The translations under genes were made by a program, and so were the position numbers. 64,000 nt of DNA, taken from assembly GCA_959347315.1 (NCBI GenBank), contig OY365807.1, positions 9,143,147 through 9,207,146 of the forward strand. Direction: 5' to 3'. The notes below the pieces were generated by a model. That model was not told where the DNA came from, did no database searches, and saw only the letters and a program-made list of their open reading frames with translations. Of this stretch, positions 1 through 13,299 are shown piece by piece. Every line of letters begins with the position of its first letter. The stretch's first letter is position 1. The stretch is from Bimastos eiseni. Its lineage: Eukaryota > Annelida > Clitellata > Crassiclitellata > Lumbricidae.

Positions 1-1830
1 TAGATACTTTTGCATACATTCATTAATTGCGGTTTGCTTCTTATGTGCCGCCTCGTTTTATTAGAGACGGGCGTGATACAAGTTACAAACTAGCATAGAA
101 TTACTAAATTAGGCCTAATTCCAATGTCTTCAAATCTGGGGGATATATATAGGTATATATATATATATACATTCTTAGTAATGTTGCATCGTTTTGTTTC
201 GTCAGTAATTTTCCGATTTCTTGGCATTCTGTGTTTCCATTTTCTATAATTATCATAATTTTCCACTCATAGAAAAAATAAATGTAACCGTATACCCTAC
301 ACTACCCAGGTAGGTTTTAGACCTACCTGTATGAACTAGCATAGCCAGCACATCACAGCCAACGCTGCTGCGTTGTGACACGCATGAGACTTGATTAATA
401 TAGCGCCTTTTGCATCTGCTGCCTCACGCAGGCGTGGCGCGTACGTCTATCTAACTAATCTAGATTTTAAGGGCATTTTAAGTTCTTTTGATAACGTTTC
501 CTGAATTAAACTATATATAATGCATCAGCACGCATGTTGAACCAAAGACTGTTCCAAGAAGAAGATTCGGGTCATGTGATAAAATGCAATGCCCGGCACC
601 TATATATCTCCACAAGCTGACGCACTCAGCGATCGATGTCCTGATTGAGCATTATAAATTCCTGATGCTATTGATGCGTATGCCACTGATGTGCCTACAG
701 ACCGACCTAAGCCAACCCCATGGGGAAGGAATCCTGCATTTGATTCTTTTCTGTCATGGTGTACTCTTTATTTCTCTTCTTATTTCTTTGCTTTTCTCCA
801 TTTCTTTAGGTGCCTGCGCTGTTTGGTTCCTGTAGGATGGTTTTCCGGTGGCGATGTTTCGTTGTGAGGGGGAGGTGGGATGGACTGGGTTGAATGTTGA
901 GGTTGAACTGTGGCTCTGTGTTGTTTTGTCTTTGTGGGTTAGTAGTTGTTTGTAAGCTGTCCCGTGGGTCTATGGCCTAAAAACCATACCTCATGGGGTT
1001 CGCTCGTCCGTTTTGTATGTTTGTTACCAGTAGATTTCCTCTTGACCTGCTGAGCCTCTGGAGTGGTGTAAGACCCCGTAAGCTCCTAGAAGGCAGGAGG
1101 GCCCCTGGAGTGGCTTAAACTCCCGTAAGCCCTGTTTTTCCCCCGTTGTGCTGGAGTGAGCCGAGGGATAAGAAGGAGGATGATAGAAGACTGATTGGAA
1201 AGAAGGAGGCATGGAGTAAACATGGAACTGTGGGAGTGACGTTCTATAGCTACACTGGAAGAAGAGTACGTGGTATCTATTGACTTATGATTAAAACATG
1301 TCTTATGAAGTCCGTTTAAAGTTTGTTCAAGTTTCTGAAAAGACGTTAAATCTGAGTTATTTGATGCACTTTTGAAATATCAGCCAATTCAATCATCTAG
1401 TCTACAAACCTAATCATGATGCTATCACTTCGCTTAACCTACTTACTCCTTTTCCGCCATAACACTTCTCCACTCTTCCACGACCTCATCCCTAAAATTT
1501 GCAGATTCTTTCACCACAGCCGTAGTTGTTACGTTTCTTTGGAACAAACTATATCGATATTATTACGCGAAATGTCTGATCTATCATACGAACTTCAATG
1601 TAATCACTAAGCATCAATCATTTGTAAAGCTTGAATCGCTCTCAAATCTTTCCATCCCTCCTTAAGTCTTTCACTTACGCACCTAAAACTAAAGGACTAC
1701 TCTTTCACAAATCCTATCCTGGTTCCTTCTTTTCCTCGCCCTCCTCGTCTTTTCGATGCTAAACACCAACCACCCCCGGAAAAAGGTCTCATATTGACGA
1801 AGCTTGCGATCATAATATCATAAGTTCTAA

Positions 1831-2340
1831 AGCGCCATTCGAAAGTCAAGCACAGGGCAACAGCTTATTCACGTGCGCTGCGTCGAACAAGAGGGGTGGT
1901 CCAAAGGGTAGTCCGATGGGTGATGGATAGAGGGGTGTCTGATAAGAGTTACTGTTAAGACAGATGTGGTTTTGGTCGAGGATTGGAAGGTGAACGATCA
2001 AGTGAGTCTTGGTAAAAGTTCTTGAAAAGAATTGACGTTTCGAATGGAAAGCCCGAGATGCGATGAATAGAGGAATCGGGGACAGATGCACGGTGGGTGA
2101 TAGGTAGCCGAAAAGTACAGAATCCAGGAGAAAGATCGCTCCATCAATATGGCCCGGTTGGAGAACTTGAGATGAGATGTGACGGAGGTGGCGAGAAAGA
2201 GTGAGACAAGAGGATTATCGGGTAGAGTGGGTTGACTGGAAGGTGAAGAACCCGCAAAGATATTTGAGTTGAGAGCATCATAAGGACTTGTAGGTTTCAG
2301 CGATAAAAAAATCTGTCCATGGTCAAGATGCAAAGGAATC
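1831..2340. repeat. Dispersed repeat, GCGCCATTCG family (long copy)
   Basis: It begins with a GCGCCATTCG...AGCTTATTCACG...GCTGCGTC block that recurs in shorter form at about 37530-37640, 49880-49945 and 54185-54240. The purine-rich part that follows resembles the block after the 54.2-kb copy; on the minus strand both give Ser/Leu/Pro/His-rich open frames sharing a pattern like SVT-HLKFSNR. This is probably an old transposon remnant. Family not identified. Confidence 0.45.
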
Positions 2341-2841
2341 AGGCAGTCAGGCAGACCGACAGACAGACGACTAAGGCAGATGACGCTTAGAATAAAACGG
2401 CAAGGGAGGTAAAAGGAAGAACCAGGAATGATCTGTGAAATAACATTTTTGACCTTTTTCAGAATGCAAACAATCTACATAATTAGCAATGCAACCTTAC
2501 TATTATGCAACCTAAATTTGAAGACATCTCATCTTGAAGACGTCTCAACATCAAGGCCCCTGATGGAGGGCTGGATCCACCATCCACAATCTAGGACCTG
2601 AGGCAAACATATATCCATTAGCATAAATTATACACCAAATAGCAAATATTACTTTTTATATTTTAGCTGTTAGGAACAAAGGTCAGTAGTAACCCGTGAC
2701 AGCAGGAAAATGGAGTGAAATTGAAGTAATAATAGTCCCTCCTTTCTTGGATAAGATACAAAATCCCTTATCTTTACAGAATTACAATACATGACAATCA
2801 CTCTTTCTTACAAAATTATACAACACCCACACATACACACA

Positions 2842-2867
2842 CTCTCTCTCTCTCTCTCTCTCTCTCT
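2842..2867. repeat. (CT)n microsatellite
   Basis: A short uninterrupted CT dinucleotide run following a CACA-rich stretch. Confidence 0.9.
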
Positions 2868-4689
2868 TCTGAAATTGATACAAATCCTTTTTGTTCAAGA
2901 AACACACAATTTCTAAAGATATTTCTAGTAATGAGGGATCGCTGCTACTTTACGTTCAGGAGATAATATTCTCTGTTTAAACTCAGAGAAAACTCTGACA
3001 TTCTATTTCCAGTAATTACACAACATTCCTTCTCTCTCATTTGTTAATAAACAATAAAATACTTCACACTGTTATTAATTAATTGTACAATAATCCAGCA
3101 CTTCTCCAGAAACAAATGATTCACTTTTCATCTTATTTTCTTAAAGATTGAAACACGTTCACAGTACATACAAGTTTCAAATGCGACTCCATTACAACAC
3201 AGTTCAGCAAAGCAAGAAGTCCCTTTACTTTCCTCAAGAACGATACATGTCCGTTGGCTAGATCAGCCAGCATCTAAATACAAGGCTCTACGTAAATTCT
3301 ACAATGTACAGAGAACGGTACGTATATATTCGCAGCTAAAAACTAGTGACTAGAAGACAAAAAGGCACACACAACTAGTCTCTGCTGTTCACAGGTGGCG
3401 CCTCATCAACCAACAAACCAGGCCTACCTTCATCAGCTCACCAACCACACATACTCCCTGGGAAGCAATGGCTGCCCCAAATATCATGTCTGGTAAGCGG
3501 AGACACACATATGGCCAAAAGCTTGATGTTCATGATGATGATAAAAGCTGTCTGGTGTAAGCAAATATTCAGATTATCAGCTGCCAGACAACTTTGAATT
3601 CTCTAGACAACAGACAGTTTAATGTGCACTCTGGTGACATATATTTTCAGCTCTTGGCAGACATTACTTTTTAACAAAATTCACTCCGCTATCAAAGCAC
3701 ACCATTATGTCAGTATGATTGTAAGGTAAAGTAACATAACTTTGTACAGACATTTTACACACAAGTTACAGCATCTAAGTATAACGTAAAGGAGCGCAAC
3801 AATTGCACAAGGACAGTTGCACGATGTGTAACTTATAAAAGGTACATTGCTATCATACACAGTAAGTACACTGAACATACTATGAAACATCGCATCAACG
3901 ATAATCGTACACTAAGCATGCAGGATCCTTTGGCGTTGCTCAAGAGAATGTAAGAGAGGCATCTCACACACAACTGGCTGCAGAGCAGACCAAAGTTATA
4001 AAAAGGAAGGGTTCATGTAACATCAAGACCCAACTAACAATCTATATACTATGAATGTACCCAGACAATTAAAAAAATCTTAAGTCAACTACACGCTGCA
4101 GTTACAGTTCAAACGTGACAGCAACCTCGTTTCTCGGTCCCAGCATACATGTGTGGATGACCAGTCCACTTCCACATTGCCTAACCCTCCGGTCAACAGG
4201 AATTATACTCATTCTGTGGCCAATTTCGTTGGAGGCTCGAGTGAACCAGAGATCTTGCTTGAGCTGTGTTCTAGTCACAACAGCCAGTTTCAATACTGAA
4301 CAAATTGACAAATAGAATTTCAAAAAAAAATCTTAATGCTTATGTAATTTATTTACAAAAAACCAAATGTATACAGATCATGTATGCATGAAGACATCTA
4401 GTATCATGCCTTTTAAATGCTTCACCCAAGAATGTCCAGCATATTCTCCTTCTTGGGGTGGGAAGGGGGGGGCACATAAATGTCCAAAACATACAAGCAC
4501 ACATACATACACAGATCAGTTTAGTAATATAATCTTGATTTCTTACAATTGTATTCATCAATATTTTACTCGCATTTCAACAACAAATCAATTTTACGCT
4601 AACTTGATTTTTGACCATTAATTAAATACAATATATAGTTATATACAGCCATATTACCAGGTGATAAACATCCGTTGACAAAAGTATTT

Positions 4690-4815
4690 TATCAAGGAGC
4701 AGAGAAGATGGTTAAATAGCAACACACTGGCATCAAGATCGTGGGGACGTGGGTTCGATACCTGCTAGGCCCGTAGGATTGACTAATCCTCCCATTCACT
4801 AGGTGGCATTGGTTT
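4690..4815 (+). repeat. tRNA-derived SINE-like fragment
   Basis: It contains GGTTCGATACC, a good match to the RNA polymerase III B box, and about 38 bases upstream a weak A-box-like TAGCAACAC. The surrounding sequence does not fold as a tRNA cloverleaf by eye. It is probably a SINE head or a decayed tRNA-like element. Confidence 0.4.
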
Positions 4816-7185
4816 GTCAGTTTGAATGAATAAACAAAAAAACCTGCACATCACAAACTTTAAAATCCAGACAGCAACACTTGCAATTTGACCTACCGTG
4901 GTCACACTCTGGCTTCATAACAACACGCCACACACAACTACAGATAAGGTGCAAGTAGCACAACTGTTCATTTGATGGGCCTCTTGTCACAGCACAGAGT
5001 TCGCTCAGCAGTCTCAAACCCAGTCTGGATTATACATCCAGAGCACTACAGCAAACAGAACCCTGCCGCACTAAACCACTTTCGAATCAAACTCTTACTT
5101 TTGATCATAACAAACAACATAGTAGCGTAGCGTTCACATGTACATCGAATCTGAATTAATTTTAAATTCCAGTTGAATCTCATTTCTTAGCAGCAACCTC
5201 ATGCAACACCATGAAATCAACACAAAGTTTGTCCAATAAATGCTACAAAACCCTTCAATAACATGTTCTTCAAGAACAAGCTATGAAATTGTTCAAAAAT
5301 TCACAGCACTCCTCAAAAAGATATTGTAAAAATGGTGAGATACATCTTTACATCTATTTGTACAAGAAGATGCAGTTCTTTAAAAACATGTGCTTAAAGA
5401 ACATGCTGCCTAGTTCATCAAGATCACATTCTAAAATACCTTCAGAACATGCTCTAGAATTCTTTAAGAGTGACAATTGCAAGCGTAATTCTTATGGAAC
5501 AATTTCTCAAACTTCTCAAGAACACATCAAGAACAGCAGTGCATCAAGAACACTAAACAGCAGTACTTAACAGACTGTATCCAATTTTGAGTCACTTTCT
5601 GTATAAAATTTGCAAAAGCTCTTATAACTGCAAAAAAACAGGAGTACAGGAGCAAAACAGCGAGCATAAAAATGACAGTTATTGAAAATCTAGGCTGCCA
5701 AAAGATGCAACTCAACTCAAACCTGAAAAGAAATTGAGACATCTTAGGACAAACCCAACAAATTCTCACACAAACTCACTTTATATACTAGTCCAAACAC
5801 CCTTTATATTCTCTCCAACTCATTTTAAACCCTCCCTCAAACTCGCATAAAGTTATCGCACAAAATAGTTTAATTCACCCTCATCCATATTCCAGTTTCA
5901 AACTCAATTCTTTTAAATAGAACAACTCACTTAATAACTTCAAATTCACACTAACAGTCAATTCAAATTTCCAATTATCGATTCATCATAAAAGATAACC
6001 TAGTCATGGCACAAAGCAGACTGAAGTAAATAATTGAATCACACAAATAAACTGAGAAGAAACTGCAGAACCACTAACTACATTTCGATAAGCTCCAATG
6101 CCTTTGAGAGGTTCTAAAAAGGCTTTAAAAAAATACATACATAAAACTGAAATTCGTAACATCAAATATACAACAGAACAAGTTATTCCATTAACAAAGT
6201 TTGCAGATTTATATAGCGCCAGTATCGACGAATGGTGAGGTATCAATCGATGAGGTGCCGCTCAACTATGTGCCAAACTCGTGCCCACAGTAGGCACATT
6301 TAGAATCCCCGATAAATGTCTCGTTAAAATATGTACCACCAGATCAATGAAACCATTCCACCCAACGTTCAATTACCCGTAAACGGTTACAGAGACTGAA
6401 CCCGATCTTTCATTTCATTCACCCATCAATCAATCAGTCATCTGTCATTCATTCAGTCTCACCAGCTCATTCTGAAAAGCATTCATATAACGCCTCACTC
6501 AATCAGTCAATCATGCATTCTTTTCCTCATCCCCCATTACTCTGTCGTGTCAGTCATTTAAAATTAATTTCTTCATCAGCTCTTCCATCATAACTTATTT
6601 TTTTGTCTAGTCATTTGCTCATTCATCTAACCAATCCCCTATTCACCCAATCATTTATTCATCCAACCGGAGAAATTCTCTTAACTACCCAACAATTCAT
6701 TCACCCATTCATTAACCCCACCAATCAACATACCCACCCCTATTCATTCATCCTAGCAATCTGCATCCAACATATTCCCAATCCATGCTGTAAATCAAAC
6801 CTCGTAAATCGATTGCTCTATCGTTATACATTCTAAATACAACAGCAATCCATACTTCCAATCTATATTCCCCAATCCATTGATTATATGCTGTCATCCA
6901 ACATTAATAAGCATGTTCATCCAGTTCTCCACCATTATATCATTCCACCTAATAAACTGATCCAACCAAATCTTGTTCAAGCCAGTTGAATACAGAACAC
7001 TCTGACACCAACACTAATGCGACTTTGTCAAAAGTCTATACAGGGTTGCAGACCCAAAAATCAAAGAAAACAAAGACTGCCCAAATATGAGGCACTGGTA
7101 ACAAAATAGCAATTTAACTCAAATAAACATATCTCAAACATACTGAGTATTAAACGGCTGTTGCCTTAACTGAACATATATGCAT

Positions 7186-7198
<13 letters not shown>

Positions 7199-7232
<34 letters not shown>
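7199..7232. repeat. (TA)n microsatellite
   Basis: Alternating TA run preceded by CATACATACA units. It generates spurious Ile/Tyr open frames on the minus strand. Confidence 0.9.
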
Positions 7233-7235
<3 letters not shown>

Positions 7236-8919
7236 CACCTTTAGGTGAAGACACTTCTGAAACAGGTGTGACGTCAAATGCCACCGGATCAGACCAAATG
7301 TGACACCAACATGCCACATTTGCAACACCAACACATGTGGCATGATAACTAAAAGTGCATATCAAATGCGATTAAGCATGACATCAATTTTGATTCCTGC
7401 AGGTTACTAAGCAAACACAACAACTCAGTCCATTACAATGTAAGTTTACGCGTAATTCTCCATGTAACGAACGTCGTAACAAAGTATGCTGCCGTAAACA
7501 AGACGACCGGATAACAAGACTAGGAGCTAGGAGCAAACTAAAGAAAATCTGGAGCTATATAAATCTTCAATTACACTGCGATACACCAATACTTCGAGAC
7601 AGCCCCTAAAGAAACAGGCACTATATAAACATCACGATTAAATTACACTTGGACTTACTAGTCACGATGTTCGCTCGACATTGCAGCAGCATAAAATTAT
7701 GTTTTTACTGTACAAGATAAACTGTAGAGTAACCAACAAAATACGATTGCGTAGTGCACAGGCAAAACAGATTAACGTAGCAGCTGAACACCCGCTGGCT
7801 TGGCAGTTATTTCAAGTCATCATCTGCTCAATCGTTTCTCCAAGCTGTGCAACATTTTCTTTGCTATTGGTGTTCTCATAAATGCCTTAGTATCAAATCA
7901 GAGCAGTGGTGAAAACTGATTAAACGACTTGGTCAGGTAAAAGCCGAGGCTTGAGCCTATACCCTGCACGAGAAGATGCAAATGCTTGACATGAGAATCA
8001 CAACAGGTGGCTGAGGAGCAACTCACAACTTCGTGGGTTTGAACCTCCCACACCTGTCACATGATACCATGGAGTCTATCATATTCACCTCAAGATATTA
8101 TCTCAAAGCACAGAGGCAGCAGCATCAACACCACAGACTGAATCGACAACTGCCAACAGACGTTTCACAGCAAAGCTTCTCCTGCCTTTTCCTCGGATAA
8201 ATTTGATTGGCCGTGTGTCTTTGGCAGGACAATTGTCCACTCGGCGTGTTGGGAACAAACTGTTCAGTAATGCGTCAGTATTGGCAACAGTTTCGGATAA
8301 ATTCTACGGCAGGGAAAAGTTAAACTTGGAGAAGTACTCTCGCTTGTATCAACCACAGTTTGACAAATCGCTTGCCAGACTTGCAACCGGATTTTACACA
8401 AGTCAGCAAGAAGAGGAACAAGCTTGAGTAACAAGAAAAGCAATCACTTGCACACAGTTTAGAGAACGAGAATTCGCAGCAACATGAGATAACAGCGATA
8501 GAGTCATAATGCATAAAAAAGTCTTTCCTAATGAAATCTTGAAACAACGTTCGTGCCTTGTGTTTTTCCTCAATCTTGAACAAGCGCACTCTGCTTCAGC
8601 AAAACTCCACTTTCAGCAAAGAAGAAAATGTTCACGCCATCTCGCTCCAGATGGCAAGGATACGTGAGATGTCCAGTGCAGCGCGACACAGACCCTGTAC
8701 TCAAACAACGCCATGCAGTCAAGTGACTGTGTCCCATGTCTACACACGACAATCTCAAACATGCAGACAACCCACAACCGCTCAGCAACCGACAACACAC
8801 GTTGCATGCCTGTTGTACGACGAGAAATCCGTGCAACAGCCAGTCGGAGAGGGCGAGTCGGTCGACGTCGTGCATCGGCCAGCAACAGTTCCGCATCGTC
8901 GCACCGCCACGCAAGACCA

Positions 8920-9427
8920 TCACTGATGCGCGACGCCGGCCACAGCATTCGACGAACAGTCGGTGCCGTTCTGATCCGAAGATTGGTTTTCTGCCACGCC
9001 CTGTTGCTGCTGCAGCTGGAAATGACCGATGACCTGATGCGCCTTTTCCAGCTGCGTCGTCAGCTTCTCCACCTCCTTGTTCTTCTCGCACAGCGCGTTC
9101 TCCAGGTACAGCAGGCGCGACTCCAGCTGTCGAATCTCGTCCGACTTGTCTTCTCCCTCGCGCTTCAGCTGGTTCCAGTACGCAGCCACCACCTGGTTCG
9201 CGGTCTCGCTCGACTGATTCTCTGCTGACCTGCTTGTGCCGGCGGTTTCGGCGTCTTTGTCGGTGCCCGGGGCTTCGTAATTGCCCTGCATGCCGTGGTC
9301 GGTCTCCATTGGCTGTCCTGTCCAAGACCATGTCTTGGATTTGTCTGTGGCGTCAATTCCAGCGTCCGTGTTGTACCGTCCGCCGGATGAGCTGTCTGAT
9401 GTTCGCGTCAGGGCTGGCTGCTCCGAT
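8920..9427 (-). CDS. HMG-box gene, last coding exon (coiled coil)
   Basis: It is entered after ATTTTGTAAAG, and its first base completes the split glycine codon of the preceding exon. It encodes an acidic, Ser/Thr-rich lead, then VVAAYWNQLKREG and about 60 residues of clear heptads, then a Gln-rich tail ending at TGA (8920-8922). Two other long minus frames here are shadows. Confidence 0.8.
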
Positions 9428-12400
9428 CTTTACAAAATAAAAACAACAGAACACACGCAGGTTTTAAGGAACATCAGAAAGCTCATCCTCACAAGTGCTT
9501 GATTCGCAGGTAAACCTTTGGATTAAACAACGTTTCGTTTTATCCAAATGTGATATTGAGCACAATTTCCATATAAAATAAAAATAATGGGAATTCTCTA
9601 AAAAATAATAATAAATATAACAGCAATGCAAGCGTGAATAATATTAATCACTAAAGTAATAACAACACATGATTTTACAAGATATCTGCTAGTTTTAGTG
9701 CTTTCACTAAAGCTAACACCTGAAAAATATTACTAACTGTTCTATACAGTGTCTGTGAACCTAGTTCAATGTGGGTTAAAGATTGTCAGATATGAAAAAA
9801 TACTTGTAGAATTTGTACTATGCCAGCTAGTTTCATGAGTTGTGCAGTTCAAGAATAACAAGTTCATCTGCACATATATGTTGCTCAGATAAGTAATTTA
9901 GCAGAGGCAGGTTTGACACATCCAGAGGGGTTCAGGCGATGCATTTCTCATCCAGAATTAAAACATTAAACTGCTTTTAATACGTGAATTGTGTGGCACA
10001 GTGGCCAATTGGTTAGAGTGGTCAGCCCGTAACGTTCAGTGTGCTCTGAGTGAGCGGGTTCGACCCTCGGCCAGGGAGTCACTGTGTAGGGACCTGAGCA
10101 AGTCCTTCGCGCACAATTGCTCTGAAGTGCAACTGCAATTGCGCCTTCAAGGCGTGTCTGTGCACTTCTGAGCAAAAAGTGTTGGAAGAAGGGCGGTATC
10201 AAAGTTCATAAAAAGTTCATACAAAGTTCGGTAATAAAGCAAAATGAATCGTACCACATCAACGACGAGAAAGGACAACAACGATACTGCGGTGGTTAAG
10301 GTTTTAGTGAAATGCAAATAAATACCACCCAGAAATGCACAAGATGAAAAATGAAAGAGAAAGTCTCCAATGCATCGACTCAGTCACAGTTTCAGTCGGA
10401 AAAGAGAAGAATTATCGAACAAATGCTGAATTGGTACAAACAATCAACTGGAATGACACACAAGAGGCACTGAACAACATGACCAGACAGGCCAAGTGCT
10501 GGTTCAACTAAATGTGCGATGCATATTGATTGGCATATGACTGTATTTTATCAGAATCCGTGTAACGATAAAATACAATTATTGAGGTTCTCGCAAAAAT
10601 CCTAACACTGCTAGCAATTCTGCAAACCTCTCACGTGTTAAACAAAAGGGAGGCATATTGGCCGCTGTGTCACATCAGACTTCCTGCCATAGAGCTTAAG
10701 CACCACCTGTGAAATAATCAATTAGAAGTTTCCAAATCCCTTACCCACAAATGGAGGCATTTGAGAACATCGCATGTGCCGACAAAGCCAATGGTTGACT
10801 GGCAACACTGTTGCCGTTGGCATCGCCACCATGGCTCTCGTCGCTGTTGGCCTGCACGAGTTGACCTGCGAGGCCCATCTGTGCAAGAATCTGTTGAACA
10901 GGTTGACCAGCCCACGCCTGCATGAAATTGTTTGGAAGTGAGCCATCGAGACTCACGAGTGCCTGTGAGCCGTCGACGACCGGATAACCGAGCAGGGACT
11001 GGACAAGCTGTTGACCCGGCGGATTGAGGATCGTCGATGCGTGCGAAGTGACCTGTGGACGATGCTGGTTCACAATCTTTGAGTCTTTTTTCTTTGACAG
11101 TCGGGCGCGAATCAAGTCCGATGGATGCATGTTGTTGTTCTTTAGGTAGAGTCGAATCTCTTCGTCATATCGAATCTGAAAATCGTTTCAGCATTTGCAG
11201 ACAAAATGCAGCAAATCTTAAGTTAATATAATTTCATGTTATTATGGAATACATTGGCTTATAACCAGTATTGAACGTAAAAGTTGTATAAGTTTATTTG
11301 TTGAAGCCTGAAACAGATATCACAACCATGATTTATCTAGATAATGACCATTATTATAATAAATTAATAACAAATCATGATTATCAAAATAATAAATATT
11401 ATGCAGACATTTAATTCAAACTTAAAGTGGGGCTATATAAATGCTCATAGCTGGTATAGCGCAAGTTGGGTCAAATCTAGCCAGTTTTGAGCTATACAAG
11501 TCTCTTACAATATAATATTATAAAAAAACATTAACTTAGAGGTACTGTGAACAGCTAAGGGCAAAATAAATAATACAAACTCCTTAATTCAAGGCATTAA
11601 CAACATACTCGGAGGCACAAATGGAACCAGACATCAAGCCAGTGGAACCAGTCATAAAGTCAGTAGAACCTGACTTCACATCAATGGAACTGTCCAGCCT
11701 AGCCAACAACATTAAGAAACAACAAGGCAAGATATGAATGTACCTTGTCCCGTGAGAACAGCTCATTGTAACGCTCTTTTTTGCTGGCATCTAGCTCGCG
11801 CCACATGCTGCCGATTATTGCACCGATCTCTGTCACCAGCGACAAGTGTGAGTTGGCGGCTTTCACTTGGTGCCACATCTACAAATAAACACAAACAGAA
11901 GAAGTCTAGAGTGGTCCAAAAAACTAGGCCTAAGAGGAAGACATTGTTTATGAGGCTAAGTGTTACAAGGTGACCTGGCATTATACTAACACAAACATGC
12001 ATAGCATCATAGAATAGTTTAGCCGTGGTCAGTCCATTATTTCAGAATCAGCTGATAAGCAACATGGGATCGTTATTATTTATTATTAAAACATTTGCCT
12101 CTCCATCAATATTACTTGAAGAATCTTCTTCAATCGTGCTTGGGTGTTATCAGGTTGGGAGTGTCACAAATGAATTTCTCTTGAGTGGCAAACTATAAAA
12201 ACTGACAGACACATTCACACTTAAAATAATTACAATGAATAAGATTACAACATACTTCTTTACTGAACAGCATATATGGCGTCAACGGTTTCTTGGGCGG
12301 GCGAGGCCGAGGCATTTTGGCAGAGTCCGACTGGGCCTGACCATGTCGTACGGGCGCTCCCTTCTGCGAGGCCCCACCACCCGCTGCCACCATCTGAGCA

Positions 12401-12906
12401 GCCGTAACATTCTCTTTCATCGTAGGCTTCTGTGCAGCAGCTAAATGGTAATTAAGCAACCGGCTGGCCGAATCCGATGCCCCAGCAACATTCTGCTGTG
12501 CGCTCGAAGCGTCTGCTGGGCTCGACACAGCCGAGACGTTGTTATACTGGTTGCCCTGGTCAACGGTTGGCATCACAATGACATGGCCATCTTTGTTGTC
12601 GTCAATGACGTCCGACATGAGGAACGGCTGCGTGAGACCCTGCTGCAGGACCATCATTTGCTGGTAGTGATGCGGCATGATCCACGGGAGGGACAGCTGC
12701 GACGTGCTTGCGCCCGACGATGCAGATGAAAGAAGCTGCATTGGGGAGAGGATGGCACTGCCAGCGATTGAGGACATAGCCAGCAGTTGCTGGATTGTCT
12801 GTGAAACATCGAGGATGCTGCTGGCATCAGTAATTCGTGCACCTGCATTGCTCTGATCCATTGCCGATTCCTTCTTAATGTTTTTGTCGCTTTGATAGTC
12901 ATCCAT
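8920..12906 (-). CDS. HMG-box protein with SMARCE1-like box and C-terminal coiled coil
   Basis: The protein assembles from four coding exons (12256-12906, 11744-11878, 10745-11175, 8920-9427) with compatible phases and GT/AG sites, giving about 574 residues. Residues 1-200 are rich in Ser, Gln, Ala and Asp. Residues about 206-275 form an HMG box starting KPLTPYMLFSKE, with W-QVKA, EIGAIIGSMWREL and a closing KIRYDEEI; this most resembles the DNA-bending box of SMARCE1/BAF57, a SWI/SNF subunit, with TOX as a weaker match. A linker with a basic KKKDSK stretch follows, then at about 450-540 a heptad-rich coiled coil (QLESRLLYLENALCEKNKEV). The long N-terminus and far C-terminal coiled coil differ from canonical SMARCE1, so orthology is uncertain. 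It is expected to be nuclear. The start is the first in-frame ATG of the exon entered at 12935; upstream sequence is 5' UTR. Confidence 0.8.
9993..10235 (+). repeat. tRNA-derived SINE (full-length-looking copy)
   Basis: The head has an A box (TGGCACAGTGG, 9994-10004) and a perfect B box (GGTTCGACC, 10057-10065) about 53 bases apart. A body follows with AGGGACCTGAGCAAGTCC and GCGCCTTCAAGGCG, and the 3' end is a short direct repeat tail of AAAGTTCAT units. A 5'-truncated, inverted copy of the body is at about 39576-39668. It lies in the last intron of the HMG-box gene. Confidence 0.75.
10745..11175 (-). CDS. HMG-box gene, coding exon 3 (box end and linker)
   Basis: 431 bases; acceptor CGATTTTCAG and donor GTAAGG, leaving phase 2. 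It starts with IRYDEEIRLYLK, which completes helix 3 of the HMG box, then a basic RARLSKKKDSK stretch and a Gln/Leu/Ser-rich linker. Reading past the donor meets a stop within one codon, which supports the splice. Confidence 0.8.
11744..11878 (-). CDS. HMG-box gene, coding exon 2 (core of HMG box)
   Basis: 135 bases, phase 0 at both ends, acceptor TTATTTGTAG and donor GTACAT. It encodes MWHQVKAAN through FSRDK, the core of the box, including the conserved Trp of helix 1 and the MWREL of helix 2/3. Confidence 0.85.
12256..12906 (-). CDS. HMG-box gene, coding exon 1 (N-terminus to HMG helix 1)
   Basis: The exon is entered after TTTATTTGTAG (first base 12935); the first in-frame ATG is at 12904-12906. 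It encodes 217 residues, low in complexity (Ser/Gln/Ala/Asp), and ends inside helix 1 of the HMG box at FSKE, with donor GTATGT in phase 0. An RPRPPKK basic-proline stretch sits just before the box. Confidence 0.8.
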
Positions 12907-13053
12907 CTCCAACTGCCCAAGCTGAGAATGATCACCTACAAATAAATCATTTCTGTTCAATTGGATAAAAGTTTCACTCAAGAAACATATATCTCAATAC
13001 TACAAGCATTGATTAAAAAGACGTTCTGTATAAAACCGGCAAGAGGTTCAATA

Positions 13054-13110
13054 CTTACAGAGATTAATTTCAATACCGCTACAACAAAGGAACGCAGTTA
13101 GTGTAGTTAC
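13054..13110 (-). other. Probable 5' UTR exon of HMG-box gene
   Basis: On the minus strand a strong donor (GTAAGTATTG, first base at 13058) ends an exon at 13059. Upstream there is no ATG with an open frame into the next exon, so this is read as a non-coding leader. Its 5' limit is not visible. A TTGTTGTAG acceptor a little upstream could make it a small internal leader exon. Confidence 0.4.
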
Positions 13111-13299
13111 GCTAATATAATTGAAACATTACTTAGTTTATAAAATCAAATGTTCTAAACACTCAAATAACGGCGAATGCTTTGCGGAAAACTGTCCCTG
13201 CAATACTCTGTATTCGGCGGGCTTCTGTATCACCTTTCGGATTATGACTTGCTTACGAAAATATAGACGTGCAAGAAGCTGCGCTATATTAGATCTCTA

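Larger units (their letters stand above)
1..8900. other. Gene-poor, repeat-rich left flank
   Basis: No stretch shows a coding frame with good splice sites or a recognisable domain; open frames here are short and low in complexity. The region holds dispersed repeats (separate entries), (CT)n at about 2842-2867, a (TA)n run near 7199-7231, SINE-like pieces near 4.7 kb and 8.0 kb, and a degenerate ATTCATTCAACC-like tract at about 6405-6790. Part of the right end may be 3' UTR of the minus-strand HMG-box gene, but I found no clear poly(A) signal to fix its end. Confidence 0.6.

Noticed and set aside
8203..8427. 74-codon plus frame (MIGRVSLAGQLSTRR...)
   Set aside because: No family match, no splice context and no support from neighbours.
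8570..9331. 253-codon minus frame rich in Arg and Gly
   Set aside because: It overlaps the HMG-gene last exon in another frame; only the coiled-coil frame has matching splice phase and protein-like composition.
4690..10070. True tRNA genes at the B-box matches
   Set aside because: A/B boxes are present, but acceptor and anticodon stems do not pair by eye; SINE heads explain them better.
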